Source: DATFMP01 sp035266845 (GTDB taxonomy: Bacteria > SAR324 > JACQKK01). From it: a stretch of 41,815 nucleotides of DNA. Shown here one piece after another: positions 19,859-26,767 of the stretch. The notes below the pieces were generated by a model that made no database searches, was not told where the DNA came from, and saw nothing but the letters and a program-made list of their open reading frames with translations. A program made the position numbers and the translations under genes. The stretch is taken from positions 1 through 41,815 of the forward strand of contig DATFMP010000014.1 in assembly GCA_035266845.1 (NCBI GenBank). Reading direction: 5' to 3'. The first letter of the stretch is position 1. The number at the start of each line of letters is the position of its first letter.

Positions 19859-20958
19859 TCGTCGGCGTGCCCAAGGAGATCAAACCGGACGAGCATCGCG
19901 TGGCCCTGGTGCCGGGCGGCGCGCAGACGCTCGTGCAGCGTGGCCACGAGGTGCTGGTGCAAGCCGGTGCGGGGCGGGACAGCGGCTTCCCGGACGATGC
20001 CTACGCCGCGGCGGGCGCGCAAATCGTGCCGGAAGCAGCAGCCGTGTACGAGCGCGCCGGGCTGATCCTCAAGGTCAAGGAGCCGCTGGAGGGCGAATAC
20101 GGCCTGCTGCACGAACGGCACCTGCTGTTCACGTACCTGCACCTGGCCCCCAATCCCCCGCTCACCCAGGCGCTGATGCGCTGCGGGTGCACCGCAATCG
20201 CCTACGAGACGGTGGCACTACGCGACGGCACGCTGCCTCTGCTCGTGCCCATGAGCGAGGTGGCGGGTCGAATGTCCGTGCAGGTGGGCGCGCACGCGCT
20301 GGAGATCCAGAAGGGCGGACGCGGCGTGCTGCTGGCCGGCATTCCGGGCGTGCGGCCGGGCCGCGTGCTGATCCTGGGCGGGGGCGTGGTGGGCAGCCAT
20401 GCGGCGCAGATGGCCGTGGGCCTGGGCGCGGACGTGGTGCTGATGGATATCCGGGCGGATGTGATGGGCCGCCTGGACCAGCACTACCGGGGGCGGCTCA
20501 AGACCGTGTTTTCCGCCGCGCACGCGATCGAGGAGGAGATCGCCCAGGCCGACATGGTGATCGGAGCCGTGCTGGTGGCGGGCGCCCGTGCCCCACGCCT
20601 GGTCACCCGCGAGCATCTGCGCATCATGCAGCGGGGCTCGGTGATCGTGGACGTGGCGATCGACCAGGGCGGCTGTTGCGAGACCTCCCGGCCCACGACC
20701 CACCACGACCCAACGTACGTGGAGGACGGCGTCGTACACTACTGCGTGGCCAACATCCCCGGCGCCGTGGCCCGCACCTCCACGCTGGGGCTGACCAACG
20801 CCACGCTGCCCTACACCCTCAAGCTGGCCGACCACGGCCTGGAAGCTCTGCGCGATGACCCGGCGCTCGCAGCCGGACTCAATGTGTTGGGCGGCAAGAT
20901 CCGCCACCCCTCCGTGGCGGAGGCGCTGGGACTGCCCCTCGCCCCCTTCCCGGACTGA
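19855..20958 (+). CDS. ald: Alanine dehydrogenase
   Basis: Ald catalyses NAD-dependent oxidative deamination of L-alanine to pyruvate and ammonium, or the reverse. The 367-residue product has the family residues at the canonical positions: Arg15 and Lys75 (substrate), His96 and Asp270 (catalysis), plus the Rossmann motif GGGVVG (175-180). The start MIVGVPKEIKPDEHRVAL is standard. It overlaps the DciA-like gene by 4 nt, so the two are co-translated. Downstream it converges with the propeller lipoprotein after 18 nt; no T-tract terminator was seen in that gap. Confidence 0.96.
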   Translation: MIVGVPKEIKPDEHRVALVPGGAQTLVQRGHEVLVQAGAGRDSGFPDDAYAAAGAQIVPEAAAVYERAGLILKVKEPLEGEYGLLHERHLLFTYLHLAPNPPLTQALMRCGCTAIAYETVALRDGTLPLLVPMSEVAGRMSVQVGAHALEIQKGGRGVLLAGIPGVRPGRVLILGGGVVGSHAAQMAVGLGADVVLMDIRADVMGRLDQHYRGRLKTVFSAAHAIEEEIAQADMVIGAVLVAGARAPRLVTREHLRIMQRGSVIVDVAIDQGGCCETSRPTTHHDPTYVEDGVVHYCVANIPGAVARTSTLGLTNATLPYTLKLADHGLEALRDDPALAAGLNVLGGKIRHPSVAEALGLPLAPFPD

Positions 20959-20976
20959 CAAGCAGGCCGATCACGA

Positions 20977-21948
20977 TCAAGGGCCGGCCGCAACACTCCA
21001 CAGATCGGCACCGGTGACGGCGGACAGGGCGGCCCAATTCGCGCCGTTGTCCACCGAGTGGAGGACCGTGCCGGCCTGCCCGACGGCATACCACGCGGTA
21101 CCCCCCACATTGATCTGGTCGTAGAGGGTGGAAGCCGTTCCAGTCACGCCGCTGTTCCAGTTCGCACCCCCGTCCGGGGAGAAGATCGCCGTCCCTCCCG
21201 TGCCAACGGCCAGCGTGAAACCGGTCCCATCAGCCTGCACGTCGTTCAGACTGGCGGCGGTGCCGGTCGTTCCAAGGGTCCACGTATTGCCGCCATCGAT
21301 AGACCAGATGGCCGTGCCACTCTGGCCCACGGCGATGAAGCGCCCGGAGCCGTCATAGGTGACCCCGGACAGCGTGGAGGCCGTGCCGGCAAAGCCTGCC
21401 GTCCAGTTGGCGCCGCCATCGATGGACCAGATCACCGTGCCCACGTTGCCCACGGCCACCCAGTTCCCGGCGTTGTCCGTGGCCACCCCGTTGATCGCGC
21501 TCCCCGTGCCCGAGGCACCGATGGTCCAAGTGACGCCACCATCGGTGGAGTACGCCACCATGCCTCCTGCTCCAACGGCTACCCAGCGATTGGTGTTGTC
21601 CCGCGCCAGAGCGAAGACGCTGGCGGGTGTGCCCGCGCAACTGCCCCAGGACAGCGCGTCATCGTTGGAGATCGTGCAGATGCCTCCGATGCCCATGCTC
21701 AACCAGTGACCGGAGCCGTCCTGGCCCACATCATCCAGAGTGCCGGCCACCGCCGACGTCACCGGGGCCCAGGATTGCCCACCGTCGCCGGAGCGCACCA
21801 GCACGCCAGTGGTCCCCGAAGCAACCAGGGTGCGTCCGGCACCGGCCGAAAGGCCCGGCACGCGGATGGTGGCGTCGGTTCCGCACCCCCCGGCCACCAA
21901 CGCAACCAGCGGTGCCAGAGTCATGACCAACAGCAATCGAAGTGGCAT
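20977..21948 (-). CDS. Lipoprotein with a seven-bladed BNR/Ycf48-like beta-propeller
   Basis: From ATG at 21948 the product is 323 residues. It opens with a signal peptide (MPLRLLLVMTLAPLVALVAG) ending at a plausible lipobox Cys (AGGC), so it is probably lipid-anchored. The rest is seven repeats, each with a BNR-like Asp-box motif: SGDGGQSW, SNDDALSW, STDGGVTW, SIDGGANW, SIDGGNTW, SPDGGANW, SVDNGANW. Most repeats are exactly 41 residues, and the fifth is degenerate in one position. Seven repeats fit one propeller. No catalytic sialidase residues were recognised; a binding or scaffolding role is likely but the ligand is unknown. An upstream in-frame Met (22041) lacks a signal-peptide context. 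Confidence 0.7.
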   Translation of the reverse strand: MPLRLLLVMTLAPLVALVAGGCGTDATIRVPGLSAGAGRTLVASGTTGVLVRSGDGGQSWAPVTSAVAGTLDDVGQDGSGHWLSMGIGGICTISNDDALSWGSCAGTPASVFALARDNTNRWVAVGAGGMVAYSTDGGVTWTIGASGTGSAINGVATDNAGNWVAVGNVGTVIWSIDGGANWTAGFAGTASTLSGVTYDGSGRFIAVGQSGTAIWSIDGGNTWTLGTTGTAASLNDVQADGTGFTLAVGTGGTAIFSPDGGANWNSGVTGTASTLYDQINVGGTAWYAVGQAGTVLHSVDNGANWAALSAVTGADLWSVAAGP

Positions 21949-22322
21949 GTGAATGGCCTTCGGCAATTTTTCCCCCCGGCGCCCCCACTGTCGTGAAACG
22001 TTAGCTGCCTGGAGCGGGTCCGTCCAGTCCGAGCGCTTCATTCCAGGCCGATATGAGGCTTGTCACGGACTGACGCCAGAGCCCAACCTTGCAGCAACGC
22101 TCATGCCGCGCCGAACACGAGGCCGACTCAGATGCGCGGAGGGTGGCGTATGATAGACCGACCGTTGGCACCGCACTGACAACCGCACCGCGGATTCCCG
22201 AAGCCGCATTGGGGCAGAAGCCCGAGCCGCCGGGCCCATCCCTTGCATCGCCGTGAGGCAACACGGAAGTGTGTACCCCCTCAAGGATGGGTGGCTTGTC
22301 ACGTCTGGAAGGAAGGTGCCCG
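21949..22322. other. Intergenic region between propeller lipoprotein and the 39-residue gene
   Basis: About 370 nt without a convincing longer gene. A -10-like TATGAT lies at 22149-22154 on the plus strand, with no good -35, about 170 nt before the small gene. Just before that gene is GGAAGGAAGG, a strong ribosome-binding site. I recognised no riboswitch or tRNA here. Confidence 0.45.
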
Positions 22323-22442
22323 ATGTCTCTGCTGGAAGCCTACATGCTGCAGCGCCGGCGCGAACAGTTGCGCCTGTGGCTGGGCTACAGTGCCATCAGC
22401 CTGACCTGCATCGGCATGGTCGTGCTGATGCTCTACATCTAG
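22323..22442 (+). CDS. 39-residue single-helix membrane protein
   Basis: ATG at 22323 preceded by GGAAGGAAGG encodes MSLLEAYMLQRRREQLRLWL and then a hydrophobic helix (YSAISLTCIGMVVLMLYI), stop TAG at 22440-22442. The design is a short positively charged cytoplasmic segment (RRR) followed by one transmembrane segment. Codon third positions are nearly all G or C, as in neighbouring genes, which supports coding. No family was recognised. The gene stands alone: upstream gap 374 nt, downstream the peroxiredoxin converges. Small membrane proteins of this type often modulate other membrane proteins; that is only analogy. Main alternative: a chance reading frame. Confidence 0.55.
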   Translation: MSLLEAYMLQRRREQLRLWLGYSAISLTCIGMVVLMLYI

Positions 22443-22477
22443 CCCGCGCTCGCGGATTCACGCCCTGCACAGTCTGC

Positions 22478-22501
22478 GCGGGGGAATCACGGTTCCCCCG
22501 C
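22478..22501. terminator. GC-rich hairpin between convergent genes
   Basis: GCGGGGGAA and TTCCCCCGC form a perfect 9-bp stem with a 6-nt loop, 36 nt after the small membrane-protein gene and 69 nt past the peroxiredoxin end. No T-tract follows on either strand, so intrinsic termination is doubtful; a bidirectional or rho-assisted role is possible. Confidence 0.4.
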
Positions 22502-22569
22502 ACCCATTGCCTGCGCGCCGAAGGCTGGTTTCAGCCTCCGGTGCGTGGTCCGCGGAACTGCGCGCAGTC

Positions 22570-23019
22570 TCAGCCTCCCAGATCCTTCAGCACCTGCTCG
22601 GGATGCTCGGCGGCCTTCACGTTGCCGTAGACCTTCTGAATCTTGCCGCTCGCATCGATGATGTAGCTGATGCGCTTGTGGCTCTTGGCGCCGGCATCCT
22701 CCGCGGCACCATAGGCCACGGCCGTGGCGTTGGTCTCATCGCTGAGCAGATCGAACGGGAAGTCGAACTTCTGCTGGAACGCCTTGTTCTTCTTCGGCGG
22801 ATCGTTGCTGATCCCGAGAATCACGACGTTCCTGGCGTTGAATTGTTGGATCCGGTCCCCGAATCCGATGCCTTCCTTCGTTCACCCAGGCGTGTCGGCA
22901 CGGGGGTAGAACCAGAACACGACCGTCTTGCCGGCGTAGTCGGACAGCGAGACGGTTTTGCCGTCCTGGTTGTGCAGGGTGAAGGCGGGCGCGGGATCAC
23001 CCACGTTCAGCAGTGGCAT
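22570..23019 (-). CDS. Peroxiredoxin (Bcp/AhpC-TSA type) with in-frame UGA as the catalytic residue; likely selenoprotein
   Basis: Reading from ATG 23019 (GGAGG 9 nt upstream) gives MPLLNVGDPAPAFTLHNQDG and then the thioredoxin-like peroxiredoxin fold. At codon 46 (22884-22882) the frame has TGA, exactly where the peroxidatic Cys belongs: FYPRADTPG-U-TKEG matches the PxxxTxxC motif. Without the TGA the frame is intact to the stop at 22570, for 149 residues with ordinary peroxiredoxin motifs (ILGISNDPPKKNKAFQQKF, FDLLSDE). No cysteine occurs anywhere, so this would be a 1-Sec enzyme lacking the Bcp resolving Cys (TKEGI instead of TKEAC). A hairpin begins 16 nt after the TGA. The alternatives are a nonsense-mutated pseudogene or a sequencing error. 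PxxxTxxU selenoperoxiredoxins are known; the selA/B/C genes are outside the window. Confidence 0.82.
22848..22866 (-). promoter_or_regulatory. SECIS-like hairpin in the peroxiredoxin coding sequence
   Basis: Starting 16 nt after the UGA, minus-strand GGATTCGGGGACCGGATCC folds as GGATTCGG / CCGGATCC (8 bp with one U-G pair) with a GGA loop, or a 6-bp stem with a G-rich 7-nt loop. Bacterial SECIS elements sit directly downstream of the UGA, and their apical loop carries G in its first positions; this one fits. Loop distance from UGA is about 21-23 nt. Confidence 0.6.
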
Positions 23020-23138
23020 GGCGTGTACCTCCTGTGCGTGGCGGTGGTGGTGGCTTGCTTGGATGCGTCAAGACGACCATCGCAGGATTGCGATTTCAAC
23101 GCCCATGCGCCGGGGAGCCGGCCGGCGGTGCCGGACTC

Positions 23139-24290
23139 TCAGTCGCGCAGGGCGCCCATGATGCGCTCGATGAGCGGATTCCAGTGGGGGCTGTCCACCC
23201 AGCGTGAGACCAGCACCAGGTCCTGCTCCGCATCGAGCCAGATCAGGTGCGTGCCCGCGCCGCGGCAGAACAGCCCGCCTTCCGGCGCGGCGGGCAGCGC
23301 GGTGCGACCCGTGTTGAGCCACCACAGGTAGCCATAGTTTGGGTTGCCCGGTGCCTGGGTACTCAGCCTCGCCACCAGGTCCGGCCGCAGCACCTCTCGC
23401 CCCGCCCAATTGCCACCGTTGAGGACGAGCCACGCCATGCGTGCGTGGTCCAGCGAGTTGATCCACAGGCCCCCGCCCCAGTGCGCGCCACCGGGAATGG
23501 ACGGCATGTCCATGCCGGTGACGTCCACCACGGCATTGCGGTAGTGCGGCCACTCCCAGGTGTCCGAGGCCCCGATGGGCTCCATGATGGCTTCGCGCAA
23601 CACCTCCGTGAGCGGGCGCTTGAACAGCCGCAGCAGGGACAGGCTGAGCCGGTTCACGCGCACGTCGTTGTATTCCCAGTGCGTGCCCGGGGTCTGCAAC
23701 TCTCGGAACGTGCCCTTGTTGCGGTCGTCTCCGCCGATCTCGCGGTTGCGATCCGCCAGGTCCGGCTTGTCGAACAGCGTGCCCTCCCATTCGCTGGTCT
23801 GCAGCAGCAGCTGCTCCCAGGTGATGTCGCGGTTCTGGGCTGCCTCGAAGCCATCGTCCAGGTCGTAGTCGCGCACGCGGTCGCTCAAATCGTGGATCAG
23901 CCCGCGCTGGAGGGCCAGCAGCGCCAGCAGGGCCAGATAGCTCTTGGAAATGCTGAAGGTCATGTCCACCCGCTCCACCGGGCCCCACTGAGCCACCAGC
24001 GCGCCGTGCCGCACGATCACGCCATGCGGCGCTTCGTGCGGTCGCACCGGCCCCAATAGTTCAGCCCATTCGGGCTTATCCGCCATGCCGTCGGCCGGGT
24101 AGCGCCCGTGCTCGTCCACCATGCGGCGCGGCCAGCGTGTGGATTCATGGGCCTGCGCATAGGCCACCGCATCCGCGATGCCGGCGGGGTCCAGTCCCAC
24201 GGCCTCCGGCGTGGCGGTGGGCCAGTGGCCGGGCGGCGGAAACCTGCGGGCCGCCGGGGTGGCAGCCGGACCGTGAAGGGTGCGTTCCAT
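23139..24290 (-). CDS. Serine hydrolase, beta-lactamase (class C)/esterase family
   Basis: The 383-residue product belongs to the penicillin-binding/beta-lactamase-fold serine hydrolases. The nucleophile motif is SxxK at Ser113-Lys116 (S-I-S-K) within MTFSISKSYLALLALLAL. A Tyr-Asn pair follows at 207-208 (HWEYND), near the usual YxN spot. It lacks a signal peptide, so a cytoplasmic esterase or amidase role is as likely as beta-lactam hydrolysis; the substrate cannot be told. GGAGGAAG lies before the ATG. It lies 49 nt downstream of the 2-hydroxyacid dehydrogenase and is separate from the peroxiredoxin (119-nt gap). Confidence 0.8.
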   Translation of the reverse strand: MERTLHGPAATPAARRFPPPGHWPTATPEAVGLDPAGIADAVAYAQAHESTRWPRRMVDEHGRYPADGMADKPEWAELLGPVRPHEAPHGVIVRHGALVAQWGPVERVDMTFSISKSYLALLALLALQRGLIHDLSDRVRDYDLDDGFEAAQNRDITWEQLLLQTSEWEGTLFDKPDLADRNREIGGDDRNKGTFRELQTPGTHWEYNDVRVNRLSLSLLRLFKRPLTEVLREAIMEPIGASDTWEWPHYRNAVVDVTGMDMPSIPGGAHWGGGLWINSLDHARMAWLVLNGGNWAGREVLRPDLVARLSTQAPGNPNYGYLWWLNTGRTALPAAPEGGLFCRGAGTHLIWLDAEQDLVLVSRWVDSPHWNPLIERIMGALRD

Positions 24291-24339
24291 GGAGCTTCCT
24301 CCGGTGTGCGGCGAACGAAACCTGCCGTGCGGCCCGCGC

Positions 24340-25314
24340 CTAGTGGCGGGGCGGATGCTGGCGGTAATCCGGGTTTACGATGTGTTCGGGCGTACCCCCG
24401 GCGAGCAGGGTCTTCACCTGCGTGGCGGCCATCTGCTGCAGGTTGGCCACGGACTCCTCCGAGTAGAACGCGGCATGGGGCGTGGCGATGAAGCGCTCGT
24501 GCTGGAACAGTGGGTGCGACAGGTCGGGCGGCTCGTCGGGATAAACATCCAGCGCGGCGCCCTCCAGCGGCCCCTGCTCCAGGCCGGCCAGCAGCGCATC
24601 CGGCACCACCAGCCCGCCCCGGGCCGTGTTGATGAGGAACGCCCCGGGCTTCATGCGCGCGATGGCCGCCGCGTCCATCAGCCCGTGCGTCTGCGGGTTG
24701 AGCGGCACGTGCAACGAGACGTAGTCCGCCTCGGCCAGCAATTGCTCGAAGCTCACCGAGCGGCCCTGCTCCGGGTCCATGCCGGACACCGCGGGATCGT
24801 GCACCAGCACCTGCATGCCCAGGCCCCGCGCCCGCCTGGCCACCGCGCGGGCGATGTTGCCGTAGCCCAGCAGGCCCAAGGCACGCCCGGCGATGCGGCG
24901 CATGCCGTGGAAGGCCACCCCTGGATAGCTGCCGCCCCGGATGGCGCGGTCGAAGCGCACGATGCGCCGCTGCAGGGCGAACAGCAGGCCGATGGCGTGC
25001 TCAGCCACCTCGTCCAGGCAATACGTGGGGGAATACGTGACCGGGATGCCCAGCTTCGTAGCGTGATCCACCGCGATGTTGTCCAGCCCCACGCCGTAGC
25101 GCGTGATGATGCGGCACTTCGGTGCCGCGTCGATCACCTTGGGCGTGACATGCTTCCAACAGGTGAGGATGGCGTCCGCCTCAGGCGCGAGGCCGATCAA
25201 TTCCGCCTCTTCGCCCGTCTCGGCGACGATCAATTCAGCCGGCAGGTCGGCCAGGATCTCCCGCTCGATGTCCAGCGAGGGCCACTGGTAGTCCGTGACG
25301 AGTATCTTGTACAT
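24340..25314 (-). CDS. D-2-hydroxyacid dehydrogenase family (CtBP/SerA-like)
   Basis: The 324-residue product has the two-domain fold of NAD-dependent D-2-hydroxyacid dehydrogenases. Seen are the cofactor motif GYGNIA (150-155), the catalytic Arg232 in INTARGGLV, Glu261 in DVYPDEPP, and His280 in ATPHAAFYS. The TRYGVGLDNI block (71-80) is typical of the CtBP-like or phosphoglycerate-dehydrogenase-like branch. It may reduce a 2-ketoacid or oxidise a 2-hydroxyacid; the substrate is not predictable. It lies 134 nt after the small membrane protein and may be transcribed with the serine hydrolase. Confidence 0.88.
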   Translation of the reverse strand: MYKILVTDYQWPSLDIEREILADLPAELIVAETGEEAELIGLAPEADAILTCWKHVTPKVIDAAPKCRIITRYGVGLDNIAVDHATKLGIPVTYSPTYCLDEVAEHAIGLLFALQRRIVRFDRAIRGGSYPGVAFHGMRRIAGRALGLLGYGNIARAVARRARGLGMQVLVHDPAVSGMDPEQGRSVSFEQLLAEADYVSLHVPLNPQTHGLMDAAAIARMKPGAFLINTARGGLVVPDALLAGLEQGPLEGAALDVYPDEPPDLSHPLFQHERFIATPHAAFYSEESVANLQQMAATQVKTLLAGGTPEHIVNPDYRQHPPRH

Positions 25315-25448
25315 GGCGGCTCAGCGCGTGAGGTGAGGGCCGGGGGCTCACCCTACCCCGTCCGCGCGTGCCTGGCCAGAGCGTGGCTCCGCGAAGCCAC
25401 GGGCCCATGCCGGCAACCCGCCGGGGCTTGCCGACAGCAACCAGCCGC

Positions 25449-25934
25449 TCAAGCCTCGCCGCCGGACTCGCCGGCGGGGGGCGTCTCGTCGGGCGGCTGT
25501 GGCGCCGGGGCCTCCGCTGGGAGCGCCACTGGCGCCGCCAGAAAGCGCCCGCCCAGCACGAACGGCCCGGCAAGTTCCACCAACCGCACCAGCACCCGGA
25601 GCTGACCCTGCATCACGCTGTAGTGCGCGAGGATCACGTTCCAGGGGTCCTCCATCACCCAGTGCGAGACGGCGAACTCGAAGAACACCGAGAGCACCAG
25701 CCAGAGCACCCCCAGGCCGATCAGGCGCACGCGGGTGAGGGCACCGGCGTTGCGGCGCAGGAAGACGTACATGACGATCAGCATCGCCACGCACAGGATC
25801 GGCGTGCCGGCGATGCGGCCCCAGAAGGCACCCCATTGAGGCACGTACACCGCATCGCGCAGAATGCCGTTCAGCACGGCCAGCACGAAGAAGGCCAGCC
25901 ACACCCAGATGGCCTTGACGAACAGGGATCGCAT
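25449..25934 (-). CDS. Small membrane protein of unknown function
   Basis: From ATG at 25934 the product is 161 residues. Three to four hydrophobic segments follow: VKAIWVWLAFFVLAVLNGIL, TPILCVAMLIVMYVFL, VRLIGLGVLWLVLSVFFEF, and a weaker one (LVELAGPFVLGGRFLAA). The last about 30 residues are Pro/Ala/Glu-rich and unstructured. No family was recognised. It starts 49 nt after larB on the same strand, so co-transcription with the gatB-larB set is likely. An in-frame extension to 26024 reaches into the end of larB and was rejected. Confidence 0.6.
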   Translation of the reverse strand: MRSLFVKAIWVWLAFFVLAVLNGILRDAVYVPQWGAFWGRIAGTPILCVAMLIVMYVFLRRNAGALTRVRLIGLGVLWLVLSVFFEFAVSHWVMEDPWNVILAHYSVMQGQLRVLVRLVELAGPFVLGGRFLAAPVALPAEAPAPQPPDETPPAGESGGEA

Positions 25935-25983
25935 GAGGCTCTCGGAATCCGGATGGACGTGCCGCCGGGCAGTGCCCGCCTGC

Positions 25984-26739
25984 CTATTCGCCCTGCGGCC
26001 CGCGATTGATGATGGCAGCGGCATAGCCCGCGCCGAAGCCGTTGTCGATGTTGGTGACCGTCACGCCCGGCGCGCAGGAATTGAGCATGGTCAGCAACGC
26101 CGCCACACCACCCAGCCCCGTGCCATAACCCACGGACGTCGGCACGGCGATGATCGGAGCGCGGGCCAAACCACCCACTACCGACGGCAGCGCGCCTTCC
26201 ATACCCGCCACCACGACGAGCACCCGCGCCGCATCGATCCTGGCCTGGTGCGCCATCAGGCGATGAATGCCCGCCACGCCCACGTCGGCCACAAGTTCCA
26301 CCCGCGCCCCCATGATGCGCGCCGTCTCGGCGGCTTCGGAGGCTACGGGCAGATCCGCCGTGCCGGCGCAGAGCACCAGCACCCCGCCCACGGGCGTCAC
26401 GCCCTCCAGCCCGAAAGTCAGCGTGCGCGCCACGGGGTTATACTGGCCACCGGGCAACGCATCCGTGACGAGCGGTGCGCGTTCGGGGGCCAGCCGCGTC
26501 ACCAGCAGGCGCGGGTGCACCCCCAGGTGGGCGCGGCAGATCTCCAGCAACTGCTCATCCGCCTTGCCCTCCGCGAACACCACCTCCGGGAAGCCCAGGC
26601 GGCGTGCCCGCTGGTGGTCCACCTTGGCGAAGCCGAGTTCCTGGTACGATTCGCGCTCCACCTGGCGGATCGCCTCGTCCGCCGTCAGGTCGCCGGCCTT
26701 CAGGCGCTGCAGCAGGGTCAGCAGCTCGGTTCGATCCAT
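25984..26739 (-). CDS. larB: LarB-family nickel-pincer cofactor biosynthesis protein (AIR-carboxylase-like)
   Basis: LarB carboxylates and hydrolyses nicotinic acid adenine dinucleotide, the first step in making the nickel-pincer cofactor of lactate racemase. It resembles PurE. From ATG at 26739 the product is 251 residues with an N-terminal domain (FAKVDHQRARRLGFPEVV) and the PurE-like C-terminal half: CAGTADLPVASEAAETA, VGVAGIHRLM, VVAGMEGALPSVVGGLA, IAVPTSVGYG and NIDNGFGAGYAAA. larC, larE and larA are not in the window. It lies 28 nt after gatB and precedes the small membrane protein. Confidence 0.9.
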   Translation of the reverse strand: MDRTELLTLLQRLKAGDLTADEAIRQVERESYQELGFAKVDHQRARRLGFPEVVFAEGKADEQLLEICRAHLGVHPRLLVTRLAPERAPLVTDALPGGQYNPVARTLTFGLEGVTPVGGVLVLCAGTADLPVASEAAETARIMGARVELVADVGVAGIHRLMAHQARIDAARVLVVVAGMEGALPSVVGGLARAPIIAVPTSVGYGTGLGGVAALLTMLNSCAPGVTVTNIDNGFGAGYAAAIINRGPQGE

Positions 26740-26767
26740 ACTCGACTGTCGCGCAGGGAACGCGCGC

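Noticed and set aside
21128..21988. Plus-strand reading frames antisense to the propeller gene
   Set aside because: They are mirror frames of the repeated blades, with repetitive Pro/Ala/Thr content and no domain; codon bias favours the minus strand.
22570..22824. An 84-residue peroxiredoxin fragment read as a separate short gene or pseudogene
   Set aside because: The frame extends in phase through the TGA to a good start at 23019, and the TGA falls exactly on the catalytic Cys position, so one UGA-containing gene is simpler.
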